Positions 8,894 to 18,799 of a DNA stretch of 64,000 bases are shown here, piece by piece. This DNA is from Photobacterium lutimaris. GTDB lineage: Bacteria; Pseudomonadota; Gammaproteobacteria; Enterobacterales; Vibrionaceae. The translations under genes were made by a program, and so were the position numbers. The notes beneath the pieces are model-generated. The model ran no database searches. It was not told the origin of the DNA and saw nothing but the letters and a program-made list of their open reading frames with translations. Location: NCBI RefSeq assembly GCF_003025555.1, contig NZ_PYMH01000008.1, positions 181,771 to 245,770 on the forward strand, written 5' to 3'. The stretch's first letter is position 1. Each line of letters starts with the position of its first letter.

Positions 8894-8924
8894 AAAAAAG
8901 CCAGCTTTCGCTGGCTTTTCTTTT
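8894..8924. terminator. Bidirectional terminator between darP and tldD
   Basis: Stem GCCAGC (8900-8905) with GCTGGC (8910-8915), loop TTTC, extended by A-T pairs: A6 on the left and a T-rich tail on the right. It lies between the converging genes darP (+) and tldD (-) and fits both. Confidence 0.9.
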
Positions 8925-8971
8925 ATACCAATCTGGATAAATCGTTGGTCAAGTATTTATGTAGGTTGGTA

Positions 8972-10420
8972 TTACTGAGTTCCGCCCACTGTCATGGATT
9001 CTATTTTCAGGGTTGGCTGCCCTACGCCGACAGGTACGCTCTGGCCGGCTTTGCCACAGACACCAACACCGCGGTCAATATCCAAGTCGTTACCGACCAT
9101 AGACACCTGCTGCATCGCTTCGATACCGCTGCCGATCAGAGTTGCCCCTTTAATCGGGCGGGTGATCTTACCGTTTTCAATCAGGTAAGCTTCCGATGCC
9201 GAGAACACGAACTTGCCCGATGTAATATCGACCTGGCCACCACCGAAGTTCGGCGCATAAACACCTTGCTTAACGCTGGCAATGATCTCTTCCGGCGTAT
9301 GTTCACCCGGCAACATGTAGGTATTGGTCATACGTGGCATTGGCAGGTGCGCATAAGACTCACGACGACCATTACCCGTCGGAGCCACCCCCATCAAGCG
9401 GGCATTGAGCTTGTCTTGCATGTAGCCCTTGAGCTTCCCCCCTTCAACCAGCATGTTGTACTGGCCCGGCGTTCCCTCATCATCGATATTGATCGAGCCT
9501 CGGCGATCAGCCAGGGTGCCGTCATCGACAATGGTACACAGACTGGATGTCACCTGCTGGCCCATCTGGCCCGAGAACATCGACGAGCCTTTGCGGTTGA
9601 AGTCACCTTCCAGACCATGGCCAACCGCTTCATGCAACAATACCCCTGGCCAGCCCGCGCCTAGCACCACCGGCATGGTGCCAGCTGGCGCCTCATCGGC
9701 ATCGATATTGATCAGCGCCTGGCGGATCGCCTCATCGGCATAGTTCAGGGCAACGGTTTTGCCATTGCCTTCATCGGTTTGGAAATACTCATAACCATAA
9801 CGGCCACCGCCACCGGCACTACCGTGCTCACGCTTGTCACCTTTTTCAATCAATACACTGACAGAAAGACGGACCAACGGACGGATATCTGCTGCATAAG
9901 TGCCGTCCAACGCGGCAACCAACACTTGCTCATACACCCCGTTGATACTGACAGAGACCTCTTTGACCAAAGGCTCCTTGGTACGGATATAGCGGTCGAT
10001 TTCCTCAAGCAGGGCAATCTTCTGGTATTTGTCGAAGCTATCCAGAGGGTTAACCGGTGCATAGATTTCTTGTGCTGTAACAGGCGCAAACGCCTTTACC
10101 TGACCGTTACCACCGCTGCGGGTAATACCGCGGGCCGCCTTGGCACTTTGTTGCAAGGCTAACTGGTTGATTTGATCGGAATAGGCAAAGCCGGTCTTTT
10201 CCCCCGACACCGCCCTGACACCGACACCACGATCAATGTTAAACGAGCCGTCTTTAATGATGCTGTCTTCAAGCACCAAAGACTCATGCCAGCATGACTG
10301 GAAGTAAATATCGGCATAATCGACATTGCGTGCCGCTACCAGCCCCAATACTTGGTTTAGCTCTTCACGTCCCAACCCTGACTGGGCCAGCATTGTGTTT
10401 TCTACAGTTTCCAGCGTCAT
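8972..10420 (-). CDS. tldD: TldD, zinc metalloprotease
   Basis: TldD is the catalytic half of the TldD/PmbA protease. The 482-residue product (E. coli 481) contains the zinc-binding HEAVGH at 263-268 and the downstream 'MTNTYMLPGEHTPEEII' region supplying further ligands, plus the typical N-terminal 'DGSFNIDRGVGVRAVSGEKTG' segment. It is preceded by a nitrilase-family gene 46 nt upstream and by yhdP, rng, maf and mre genes on the same strand. The E. coli order is rng, yhdP, tldD, so this is the ancestral run with the amidase inserted. Confidence 0.96.
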   Translation of the reverse strand: MTLETVENTMLAQSGLGREELNQVLGLVAARNVDYADIYFQSCWHESLVLEDSIIKDGSFNIDRGVGVRAVSGEKTGFAYSDQINQLALQQSAKAARGITRSGGNGQVKAFAPVTAQEIYAPVNPLDSFDKYQKIALLEEIDRYIRTKEPLVKEVSVSINGVYEQVLVAALDGTYAADIRPLVRLSVSVLIEKGDKREHGSAGGGGRYGYEYFQTDEGNGKTVALNYADEAIRQALINIDADEAPAGTMPVVLGAGWPGVLLHEAVGHGLEGDFNRKGSSMFSGQMGQQVTSSLCTIVDDGTLADRRGSINIDDEGTPGQYNMLVEGGKLKGYMQDKLNARLMGVAPTGNGRRESYAHLPMPRMTNTYMLPGEHTPEEIIASVKQGVYAPNFGGGQVDITSGKFVFSASEAYLIENGKITRPIKGATLIGSGIEAMQQVSMVGNDLDIDRGVGVCGKAGQSVPVGVGQPTLKIESMTVGGTQ

Positions 10421-10466
10421 TTAATTTGCTCTTATATTCATCATTGCCAGCCAGCCCCTCTGCCGG

Positions 10467-11297
10467 TCAGCCCTCACGTTGCTGAACACTGAACTTTGCG
10501 TGCTCAACAAGTGGCATGTTTGTTCGGATCGCCTTACTCAAATCAAGATCGACATCGGCTATCATCACCCCGGTCCCCTGTTGCTGGCAGGCAACCACCT
10601 GCCCCCAAGGATCAACAATCATCGAGTGTCCCCAGGTCTCCCGCTGATCATTGTGCTCCCCCCACTGGGCAGCTGCAACCATCCAGCACTGGGTTTCAAC
10701 GGCACGGGCTCGTAACAATAGTTCCCAATGGGCCTTGCCGGTCACTTTGGTAAATGCCGCGGGGACCACGATAATATCCGCCCCCTGCTCACGCAGGGCA
10801 GCATAGAGTTGCGGAAACCTAACATCATAACAGATAGATAAACCGATGTTGCCAAACGGCGTGGTGATCACCTTGGTTTCACGCCCGGCACGGAATGTGT
10901 CGGATTCACGGTAGCTATGGTGGGCATCGTCAATTTCCACATCAAACATATGCAGCTTGTCGTAATGCCCCTGGAGCTGCCCCTGATCATCAAACAGCAA
11001 AGCGGTGGACGTAATGGCGCCATCGAGCTGACGGACAGGCATCGAGCCAATCAACACCCAGATCCCCAATTGCTTGGCCAGTGCGGCCACTTCGGCCTGC
11101 AGCGGACCTTCGCCGAGATACTCAGCATGGGCTCTGTAATCGTCGCTAGAACCGAACACCAGACAATTTTCCGGTGTCACAACCAGTTTTGCCCCCTGCA
11201 ACTGCAGGCCTTTGAGTTTCATCTTCAGGTGCTTAAGATTGGTCTGCGGATCAGCCCCTGAAGTCATTTGTACAATACCGAATTTAGCCATCTGCAT
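10467..11297 (-). CDS. Nitrilase-family amidase (deaminated glutathione amidase-like)
   Basis: A 276-residue carbon-nitrogen hydrolase with the full catalytic triad: Glu43 in TPENC, Lys114 in YDKLHMFD and Cys156 in ICYDVRFPQ. The DVRFP motif after the cysteine and the HMFDVEI context are those of the Nit1/YbeM branch, whose studied members hydrolyse deaminated glutathione, a repair reaction for transaminase side products. Substrate assignment is by subfamily resemblance only. Translation may begin at the third codon (MAKFGIVQ). It sits between yhdP and tldD on the same strand, with gaps of 60 and 46 nt, and probably belongs to the long leftward operon. Confidence 0.85.
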   Translation of the reverse strand: MQMAKFGIVQMTSGADPQTNLKHLKMKLKGLQLQGAKLVVTPENCLVFGSSDDYRAHAEYLGEGPLQAEVAALAKQLGIWVLIGSMPVRQLDGAITSTALLFDDQGQLQGHYDKLHMFDVEIDDAHHSYRESDTFRAGRETKVITTPFGNIGLSICYDVRFPQLYAALREQGADIIVVPAAFTKVTGKAHWELLLRARAVETQCWMVAAAQWGEHNDQRETWGHSMIVDPWGQVVACQQQGTGVMIADVDLDLSKAIRTNMPLVEHAKFSVQQREG

Positions 11298-11357
11298 TCT
11301 CCCTTTGCTGCCGCTAGTCAGCCACCAGTAAGGGTAGCTGCTCTACGGGTATTGTTG

Positions 11358-14300
11358 TTATTTTGCGTCCTTATCCTTACCTTCCAGTATCTCAGAGACA
11401 TTGTACTCGCCGGTAAAGCGCGACTGCTCGGTGACAACCGGTGCGTCAATCGGCCCTTTCACCACATAGTTAACTTGAGTGAATACATCCAGAACAGGCG
11501 AGAGTGCCGTTGAAATAGCAAAGACATAAATTGCCGTTTGGGGCGCTACCGCAAACGCGGTCAGAACGGGAATTCCTGATGTGAAATCAGGGATGAATCT
11601 CACCCTCGCATCGACCGTCTCATTGACAAGGTTAGCACTTCCGCGGATAAACATGTCACCGGCAAGCGCCTGCATCTTGATATTGTCAGTCTCGAACCGG
11701 CCATTTTCAATGCGGCCACTACCACGGATATAGTTGAATGCCAGCCCCTCGTCAAAAATCCCTGAGAAATCAAGCTGCATCCGGCGGATCAGCGAATCAA
11801 TACTAAACAATCCAAGCAAACGGCCCGCACCGCCGATATCGCTGATGCTCCCCTGTCCAGTTTCCGACTTCAGCTCACCGGTCAAGGTCTCACGGTGCAT
11901 CGACCAGGGCGCGCCTTGCCACTGGATAGAGGCATAGGTACTGAATGTCGCTCCCTGGATCCCACCGGTAATACCAAAGCGTCCCATCAAATCTGAACTG
12001 TTCTGGCCATCAATATCAAAAGCGATTTGGGTCTCACTGCGATCGCCATCAAGGCTCCAGTGTCCATCAAGGTTGAGCGATGTGGCACCGGAGTCCACGG
12101 TAAAGTTTCTCAGCTCCAGCATATTGCCCTCACGGCGCAACTTACCAGACACCTCCCCGAGACGATAACCCTGCAGCCACGCATCGCGCAAGACCAAGTC
12201 AACCTCCGGCATATTGGCCATCATATTGCGATCAAAATCGGTCGCCGTCGGGATATCGCGCTGCGGTTTATATTTTTCCCTGATCTCCGTGTCATCGCTC
12301 GGCGGCAAGTTCAAATGGAAGGTATCGATCGTCAAATCCAACGGCTGCCCCTGCGGCCAGCGTGCTTGCCCTTTTGCTTCCCGGCTATCGAGCCGGAACT
12401 GCCATGTATTGGCAAGTTTGTTCGCCGACAAGTCAACCCGGTTCCAATCCAATGCGCCCAATTTAAGCTGGCGAACCTTCGCATTAATACGGGACGGAAC
12501 GGGAATATCCGGCTTCACCGATGCGCTGCCGGAAGCAGCCTCTGCTTCAACTTTGTCATGAACAGCCGAAATCAAATCAACCCAGCGGTCGCCATCAACC
12601 TTATCGGCCACAATATCCAAGCCGTGCTCACGGGTTGCAAGCGCACGCAGCGCAGTACGACCAATTGCCATCTGGCTGGCATCAATATTAAGCTTCTCAC
12701 CGGTAAGGTTAATCTTGGCTTGGTAGAGTACGTCCGGCAGTGTTGCCTTACCGATCAATGCCTGCCCGTTGCCAGTCACATCAAGCCTAAACGCATCAGG
12801 ACTACCTGACTTCAGTGTCAGCGGATAAGGCAATGAACTAACGGCATCGGCCAAGGCCGCTTCAATCCCGACCTGATATTCAAAGCCGGTATCGTTGAGA
12901 TCAACGCCAACGCTGCCTTGCCAGCGGCTGCGGCCCTTCACCTTGGCCAACAACGGGTCCTGTACCTGTTGCTGCAGGGTTTCGATTTGCCAATCACCAC
13001 TGAGAGCAACATCGACCCGGTACCCATCCGCTACGCTGTTACCGGTAAAGCCCACGGTAAGCGGTTGCGCCAGCAAGTTCGCGGTGAGAGTGTCCGCCGA
13101 GACCTTGTCATCATCAAACGTAATAGTTCCGCTCGCCCCTTCAAGGGTGAGCGGCGGCGCTTCAAGCTGTACTTGGTTATCCGTCAGCTCGGCACTGCCC
13201 CAAGCCCTGACATCGGTGCCGTCAAACGGAATATCGAGTTTGAACTGCGAGGTAACCGGTCCACCGACCTGAACCGTCGTCAGCGCCGCCCCCACCGAGT
13301 CCACCAGCGGAGTTGCCAACATATAATCACGTACCTGCTCGCCATCGGCAGCCACATCAACGTTCAGTTTCAAGTGGCCATCACTGCTTAGCTCGGCATC
13401 GCCCGTCACCCGGGATGCCGTCGCGCCCAGGGTTTTGGCATGCGTCGCATCGAGGTACATAAAATCATTTTCAAACAGCAGGTCGAGCTTAAGATCGGTC
13501 AACTCCGGCCATGCGGTATCAAAGCTGAACGTGCCGTTGCGCAACGGGACATAGGCCTGAAAAACACCATCCTGGTTGCCATAGGGGAAATCAGAAAGCT
13601 CGCCATACCACAGCAGCTGGGCTGACTTAGCCTGACCACCGCGGATCGCTGCCGACAGGTAATCGGTCAGACTGCGGCCCAGCGCCAAGGTGGGTAGGTA
13701 GCGCCAGGTCTCGCCGGCATTGCTCAGGCTCGCTTCGCCGTAGAATGACAACCAAGACGGCGCATCGGCCGGGAAGTCCAGCCTAAATTGCCCATCGACC
13801 TTAAGGTGCGGGGTGGCCACATCTATCTTATCGCTCCACAAACGCCAACCGTCATCGCCAACTTGCCAATAGGCCGCCACATCGGCCGAATTGATATTGA
13901 GCGGTGCCTGGAAGACTTCACCATATGGCAATTCATCGTCTTGCAGGCTAACGACCGCGCGCCCCCCCTCGGTGGTGCCCGCAACCACAGCATCCAGCTT
14001 GTGGATCCCCGGCAGTAGCGCCCACTGTTTCATCCCCAGTTGGTGAACCTGAAAAGAGAACTGCGGCGCTGTGCCTTGATTTGCAGCGACCCGTAGCTCG
14101 CTGATCTGGCCCGATGGCTGCAATGTCGACAGCACATCGACCAGCTCGCTGTCATCCGGCAGGAAAGTCGTAAAGGGTTGCAGGTGGGTAAGCGAAAGTT
14201 TGCTCACTGCCAGCTTCCAGTCACCCGGTCGCCAACTGACCGCAATATCCAATGCTGGCCAAGGCTTCCCATCGGTTTCCAATACCATTTTGTCACTGTC

Positions 14301-15242
14301 AATGCGCCAACCCGGCTTGCCGTTATCATCATCCAGTGGCAGAAGCTTTACCAACCCTTGCTTCACCCGGAACTGGTGCTTATCTTCGCCCAGCTGCCAG
14401 CGCAGGAAGCTGTCATCGAGCTTGACCACGCTCTGCTGCAAGGCACCATTGGATAACGTCAGCCACACTTCGGCATTAAGGTTACTACCTATGATATTGG
14501 CATCAGTCAGGTGCTGCTTGTTCAGCCACGGGGTCACAGAAAGGTTACGCGCCTGAAGATAGATGTCACCGGACATCTTGGCCCAAGAGCGGTTATCGGA
14601 AAGGTTAGCAATCACTTGCATTTGGCTAAAGTGGGTATCGGCGATACTGACTACCCCTTCCGCCCGGCGCTGGCGGTTATGGGTATCCCACTTCAACTCC
14701 TGAATGTCGATCGTCAGCTTCTCATCGGCCGGGGACATTAAGGTTATATCTGAATTACGAACAGAGAACTGACCCAACTGAACAAACAGCAGCTCTTCCA
14801 GCCGCTCAATTGTCGCCATCTGGCTGCGCTCTGAGTCGGCGGTTTTCTCACTGCCGTTACCCGACAAACGGGTAAGGTCCAAACTCAGCTCATCAATCCG
14901 GAGATCTTGAAATACCGGACTGAGGCTAAGCACCGACCCCAGCATATCGAGCTGCATCGAGACATCGCCAACCTTGACCAGCGATTCGGGGGCCCCCGGC
15001 AGGTTAACCTTAACCCCCTGTAGCACTAAAGACGGGCCGGCGTTGCGCCAATGGCCTTCAACCAACTCAATCTCGAGCCTCATATCGACTTGTTCGGAGA
15101 CCCATTGGCGGATCGGCTCACGGTATTCATTGAGCTGGGGAAGGTAAAAACGCAGACCGCTGATCGCAACAGCGGCCAGTACCAACACTGTCAGTACCAG
15201 CCACATCAATCCACGTGCCAGCCGAACTGGAACTGTTGTCAC
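11358..15242 (-). CDS. yhdP: YhdP, AsmA-like lipid transport protein
   Basis: At 1294 residues this is the largest gene of the block. YhdP belongs to the AsmA-like group (with TamB and YdbH) believed to form a periplasmic groove carrying phospholipids to the outer membrane. One N-terminal membrane segment (about residues 8-30) is followed by a very long beta-strand-rich periplasmic part. The C-terminal AsmA-like region includes 'GRLLGLFSIDSLIRRMQLDFSGIFDEG', cited here as two pieces (GRLLGLFSIDSLIRRM, then QLDFSGIFDEG). The start is 14 nt from the rng stop, so it is co-transcribed with rng. E. coli YhdP is about 1266 residues. Confidence 0.93.
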   Translation of the reverse strand: MTTVPVRLARGLMWLVLTVLVLAAVAISGLRFYLPQLNEYREPIRQWVSEQVDMRLEIELVEGHWRNAGPSLVLQGVKVNLPGAPESLVKVGDVSMQLDMLGSVLSLSPVFQDLRIDELSLDLTRLSGNGSEKTADSERSQMATIERLEELLFVQLGQFSVRNSDITLMSPADEKLTIDIQELKWDTHNRQRRAEGVVSIADTHFSQMQVIANLSDNRSWAKMSGDIYLQARNLSVTPWLNKQHLTDANIIGSNLNAEVWLTLSNGALQQSVVKLDDSFLRWQLGEDKHQFRVKQGLVKLLPLDDDNGKPGWRIDSDKMVLETDGKPWPALDIAVSWRPGDWKLAVSKLSLTHLQPFTTFLPDDSELVDVLSTLQPSGQISELRVAANQGTAPQFSFQVHQLGMKQWALLPGIHKLDAVVAGTTEGGRAVVSLQDDELPYGEVFQAPLNINSADVAAYWQVGDDGWRLWSDKIDVATPHLKVDGQFRLDFPADAPSWLSFYGEASLSNAGETWRYLPTLALGRSLTDYLSAAIRGGQAKSAQLLWYGELSDFPYGNQDGVFQAYVPLRNGTFSFDTAWPELTDLKLDLLFENDFMYLDATHAKTLGATASRVTGDAELSSDGHLKLNVDVAADGEQVRDYMLATPLVDSVGAALTTVQVGGPVTSQFKLDIPFDGTDVRAWGSAELTDNQVQLEAPPLTLEGASGTITFDDDKVSADTLTANLLAQPLTVGFTGNSVADGYRVDVALSGDWQIETLQQQVQDPLLAKVKGRSRWQGSVGVDLNDTGFEYQVGIEAALADAVSSLPYPLTLKSGSPDAFRLDVTGNGQALIGKATLPDVLYQAKINLTGEKLNIDASQMAIGRTALRALATREHGLDIVADKVDGDRWVDLISAVHDKVEAEAASGSASVKPDIPVPSRINAKVRQLKLGALDWNRVDLSANKLANTWQFRLDSREAKGQARWPQGQPLDLTIDTFHLNLPPSDDTEIREKYKPQRDIPTATDFDRNMMANMPEVDLVLRDAWLQGYRLGEVSGKLRREGNMLELRNFTVDSGATSLNLDGHWSLDGDRSETQIAFDIDGQNSSDLMGRFGITGGIQGATFSTYASIQWQGAPWSMHRETLTGELKSETGQGSISDIGGAGRLLGLFSIDSLIRRMQLDFSGIFDEGLAFNYIRGSGRIENGRFETDNIKMQALAGDMFIRGSANLVNETVDARVRFIPDFTSGIPVLTAFAVAPQTAIYVFAISTALSPVLDVFTQVNYVVKGPIDAPVVTEQSRFTGEYNVSEILEGKDKDAK

Positions 15243-15256
15243 ACTATTGCCCCGCT

Positions 15257-16726
15257 TTACATCATCACGACATCAAAATGTTCTTGTATGTACAGTGGCT
15301 CGGCTTTGACTTTCACCTGCTTGCCGATGAAAACTTCTAGCTCAGCAAGCGCATGATACTCATCGCCAGCCAATACTTCAGCCACAGCCGGAGACACATA
15401 TACCACAAACCTGTCCGCATCGTAGGCACGGTTGACTCGGGTGATTTCACGCAGAATTTCGTAGCAAACACTTTCGACGGTCTTCACCGTACCACGCCCC
15501 TCACAGGTCGGGCAGGTATCGCACAGAACATGCTCGATACTCTCTCGGGTTCGCTTACGAGTCATTTCAACCAAGCCCAGCTGGGTAAAACCATTGATGT
15601 TGGTCTTCACCCTATCGTAGGACAGTGCTTGCTCCAACGCCACCAGCACCCGGCGACGGTGATCGTCGTGGGCCATATCGATAAAGTCGATAATGATGAT
15701 CCCGCCCAGGTTGCGCAGTCGTAACTGGCGGGCAATGGCCTTGGTTGCCTCGATATTGGTGTTGAAGATAGTCTCTTCAAGATTACGGCGGCCAACAAAG
15801 GCACCGGTGTTGATATCGACGGTCGTCATCGCCTCGGTTTGATCGATGATCAGGTAACCGCCCGATTTCAGCTCGACCTTGCGATCGAGCGAGCGCTGAA
15901 TTTCATTTTCGGTGTCGAACAAATCAAAAATTGGCTGCTCGCCGGCATAGTATTCCAGCTTTTCACTCAGCTCAGGGACAAACTCATCGGTAAATTCCTT
16001 GAGTTTCTCGAAGCCCAAACGCGAATCGACCAGGATGCTGTCGAGTTCGGTACCAACGAAGTCACGCAAGATACGCTGCGCCAGTCCCAACTCACCGTAG
16101 AGCATGGACTTCGGTTTGTATTTGGCACGGCGCTCAAGAACTTTACGCCACAGGTGCTTAAGGAACGCGGCATCTTGCGCCATTTCTTCGTCGGTCGCCC
16201 CTTCCGCTGCGGTACGGATAATGAAGCCACCGAGATCATCGCAGTATTCATTGACCACCGCTTTTAGGCGCTCGCGTTCATCTTCACTCTCAATGCGCTG
16301 CGACACGCCGACATGGCTTGCGCCCGGCATGAAGACCAAGTAGCGAGATGGCAAGGTTACATCGGTGGTCAGGCGTGCCCCTTTGGTGCCCAATGGATCT
16401 TTAACCACCTGCACCACCAGATCCTGGCCCTGGCGAACCAACTCTGAAATATCACGTACCTGAAACTGCTGTTTCTCGTTTTCCGCCACACACTCGGTAT
16501 GGGGAACAATATCTGATGCGTGCAGGAACGCTGCTTTTTCAAGGCCGATATCAACAAAAGCGGCCTGCATACCCGGCAACACACGGCTGACTCGCCCTTT
16601 ATAAATATTGCCAACAATCCCACGCTTGGACTCACGTTCGATATGGACTTCCTGAAGGCTCCCCGCCTCGATCATGGCGACACGAGTCTCACTCGGGGTC
16701 ACGTTAATTAGCAGCTCTGTGCTCAT
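15257..16726 (-). CDS. rng: Ribonuclease G
   Basis: RNase G (CafA) is the single-strand endoribonuclease that completes the 5' end of 16S rRNA and helps mRNA turnover. The 489 residues equal the E. coli length. They show an S1 domain (about 35-125, GIVGNIYKGRVSRVLPGMQA), the catalytic DNase-I-like region with IIIDFIDMAHDDHRRRVL near 345, and the zinc-link motif CDTCPTC near 403-409 that joins dimers. The extended C-terminal scaffold of RNase E is absent, which decides between the paralogues. maf lies 8 nt upstream on the same strand. Confidence 0.96.
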   Translation of the reverse strand: MSTELLINVTPSETRVAMIEAGSLQEVHIERESKRGIVGNIYKGRVSRVLPGMQAAFVDIGLEKAAFLHASDIVPHTECVAENEKQQFQVRDISELVRQGQDLVVQVVKDPLGTKGARLTTDVTLPSRYLVFMPGASHVGVSQRIESEDERERLKAVVNEYCDDLGGFIIRTAAEGATDEEMAQDAAFLKHLWRKVLERRAKYKPKSMLYGELGLAQRILRDFVGTELDSILVDSRLGFEKLKEFTDEFVPELSEKLEYYAGEQPIFDLFDTENEIQRSLDRKVELKSGGYLIIDQTEAMTTVDINTGAFVGRRNLEETIFNTNIEATKAIARQLRLRNLGGIIIIDFIDMAHDDHRRRVLVALEQALSYDRVKTNINGFTQLGLVEMTRKRTRESIEHVLCDTCPTCEGRGTVKTVESVCYEILREITRVNRAYDADRFVVYVSPAVAEVLAGDEYHALAELEVFIGKQVKVKAEPLYIQEHFDVVMM

Positions 16727-16734
16727 GGTTGCCT

Positions 16735-17325
16735 CTAATTTGATAAACCTAAAAAGTTTTGAACCATGATGTCGGTTTCCACCAAAGGTAACCCCACCAC
16801 AGCGTAATAACTGCCATCGATACGCTCGACGAACTTGCCGCCGATCCCCTGAATGCCATAGCTTCCTGCTTTGTCCTGTGGCTCACCACTGTGCCAGTAG
16901 TCTTCGATTTCTTTTTCCGACAGTGTTTTGAACCACACATCGGTAACGACCAACTGGGTTTCTTGGCGCTCATGACTGGCCACGGTCACAGCCGTCATTA
17001 CCTGATGTCGCTTGCCTGACAGCAGGCGCAGCATCTGCTGGGCATCATCAAAGTCCTTGGGTTTTTCCAAGATACGTTCGCCCGCGACGACTATCGTATC
17101 GGCACCTAGCACCGGCGCCCTGCCTGCAACTGCGCTAACCCCGGCCAGCGCTTTGTCCACTGACAAGCGCTGAACATAGTCTTCAGGCGACTCGCCTGCC
17201 TGATGCTGTTCTTCAACATCCACCACGACCCGCTCAAACTGGTAGCCAAGCTGGGTCAGGAGTTCTTTACGGCGCGGAGAGCCCGAGGCCAAATACAGTT
17301 GCGGTGTCGACATGATATCATTCAT
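16735..17325 (-). CDS. maf: Maf-family dTTP/UTP pyrophosphatase
   Basis: A 196-residue nucleotide pyrophosphatase of the Maf/YhdE type, which hydrolyses dTTP, UTP and modified pyrimidine nucleotides; the family has been linked to septum inhibition. The motifs are ASGSPRRKELL near residues 14-24, VLGADTIV near 72-79 and the closing GIQGIGGKFVERIDGSYYAVVGLP, given here as GIQGIGGKF and DGSYYAVVGLP. The start could be the ATG four codons later (17313), nearer the E. coli N-terminus. It lies between mreD and rng, the conserved mreBCD-yhdE-rng order. Confidence 0.94.
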   Translation of the reverse strand: MNDIMSTPQLYLASGSPRRKELLTQLGYQFERVVVDVEEQHQAGESPEDYVQRLSVDKALAGVSAVAGRAPVLGADTIVVAGERILEKPKDFDDAQQMLRLLSGKRHQVMTAVTVASHERQETQLVVTDVWFKTLSEKEIEDYWHSGEPQDKAGSYGIQGIGGKFVERIDGSYYAVVGLPLVETDIMVQNFLGLSN

Positions 17326-17420
17326 TTTCTTTTGTGTGATAAATCAATGTGATCCATTCAAGCACGCTCGATGTGTCTGGTTACACCCTAGCATTGAACG
17401 GATCCCATTGGGAGACTAAT

Positions 17421-17909
17421 TTAACGAATTGAGAGCTTACGTCGTATCCGCCGCAGCAGCAGGAATAACCACGGCCATAACAAGAAGTTAAGTAACACGG
17501 CCCATAGCCGCTCCGGGTTAAAAGTGATCACCGATACCAGGTATTCGGCCCAGAACTCGACTAACTTTCCGCCCAGCGTCAGTAAGGCAACCAGCATGGC
17601 CTGCTGCCATAAGGATAGATTACGTAACACCTGGAAGTTAAGTGCGACGATGTAGCACAATACAGCCATCATCAGCCCCCGCACACCCAGTGTCGAGCCG
17701 AGCATCAAATCCCACAGTAAACCCAGGAACAATGCCGTCCCGACATTCACCCGGTGCGGCAGTGCCAGAACCCAGTAAAAGGCGACCAATACCACCCAGG
17801 ATGGGCGGAAAGGCTCCAGCTCACCCGGCCAAGGGGCAGCTTGTAAAATCAGCGCAATTAAAAACGACAGCCAAATCCAAATCCGGCCGTGAGCGCGACT
17901 ATTTGCCAC
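17421..17909 (-). CDS. mreD: MreD, rod-shape membrane protein
   Basis: MreD is a small multi-pass inner-membrane protein of the elongasome. The 162 residues are mostly hydrophobic, with about five predicted membrane segments and the family block 'PHRVNVGTALFLGLLWDLMLGS' (about residues 51-72). It begins 11 nt inside the end of mreC, so translation is coupled. E. coli MreD also has 162 residues. Confidence 0.94.
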   Translation of the reverse strand: MANSRAHGRIWIWLSFLIALILQAAPWPGELEPFRPSWVVLVAFYWVLALPHRVNVGTALFLGLLWDLMLGSTLGVRGLMMAVLCYIVALNFQVLRNLSLWQQAMLVALLTLGGKLVEFWAEYLVSVITFNPERLWAVLLNFLLWPWLFLLLRRIRRKLSIR

Positions 17910-18759
17910 TATTGAACTCTCCCTCAGTCAAGGTTTCACGCGGGGTTGGCCATACCAACAACAGATAACGCAGACGATCGAACTGAACGGTTGGCTTTGC
18001 CTTGATCTGGGCAAACGGACGCTTGTTATCAAACGAAAACTCTGTCACATAGGCAATCGGGTACCCTTCCGGGTAACGGCCACCTAAGCCTGAGCTCACC
18101 AGCAGATCGCCCACTTCGATGTCGGTACTGCTTGGCACGTGCTCCAACTGGATTTGATCAACCTGACCGCTGCCAGAGGCTATGACCCGAATATCATTGC
18201 GGACCACCTGAACCGGGATTGCATGAGTTGGGTCAATCAACAGCAAAACTCGGCTGTTGTGGGCCCCCACGTACGAAACCTGACCGACAATCCCCTTTTC
18301 GTTGATCACCGGCTGGCCTTCATAGACCCCGTCGACCCGGCCCTTGTCGATCATCACCTGATGACTATAAGGATCGGAATCCACCGCCATCACCTCGGCG
18401 ATCAGCTTTTTCTCATCGCGGACAAACGGCGAGCCCAGCAGTTCACGCAGGCGTTGGTTTTCTTGTTTTAACTGTTCCAGAAGCAATACATCGCTCTGCT
18501 GAACCAGCAGATCACGTTGCAAGGCTTTGTTTTCTGCCAGCAGACGCCGGTGCGAGCTGAACTGTCCGGATACCCCACCGAGCAAGTCCCGCGGCAGGTT
18601 AGCCGCATATTGCAACGGGGAGATGGCCGAATTGAGCAGGTAACGGACGTTGGCAAAGGCGTCAAGACGACTGTCGGCTAGCATAAGGCCAACCGACAGT
18701 AAAATGGCTAGAAACAGGCGCAGTTGCAGGGAAGGCCCCCTGCCAAAGATAGGTTTCAT
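17899..18759 (-). CDS. mreC: MreC, rod-shape protein
   Basis: MreC spans the inner membrane once (about residues 10-28) and has a coiled coil (about 68-110, with 'LLAENKALQRDLLVQQSDVL') and a beta-rich periplasmic domain; it tunes the PBP2/RodA cell-wall synthase. The 286-residue product has the conserved 'VMAVDSDPYSHQVMIDKG', 'GIVGQV' and 'DLLVSSGLGGRYPEGYPIA' blocks. It follows mreB by 40 nt and overlaps mreD by 11 nt. Confidence 0.95.
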   Translation of the reverse strand: MKPIFGRGPSLQLRLFLAILLSVGLMLADSRLDAFANVRYLLNSAISPLQYAANLPRDLLGGVSGQFSSHRRLLAENKALQRDLLVQQSDVLLLEQLKQENQRLRELLGSPFVRDEKKLIAEVMAVDSDPYSHQVMIDKGRVDGVYEGQPVINEKGIVGQVSYVGAHNSRVLLLIDPTHAIPVQVVRNDIRVIASGSGQVDQIQLEHVPSSTDIEVGDLLVSSGLGGRYPEGYPIAYVTEFSFDNKRPFAQIKAKPTVQFDRLRYLLLVWPTPRETLTEGEFNSGK

Positions 18760-18799
18760 GTAACACTATAACCTGTTTGTCGACATGCCCGAGCGGGCA

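Noticed and set aside
8876..9664. A 262-codon open frame on the plus strand after darP
   Set aside because: It runs through the bidirectional terminator and is antisense to tldD, which is complete.
12027..12809. A 260-codon open frame on the plus strand
   Set aside because: It is antisense to yhdP, whose AsmA-like protein is intact across the whole stretch.
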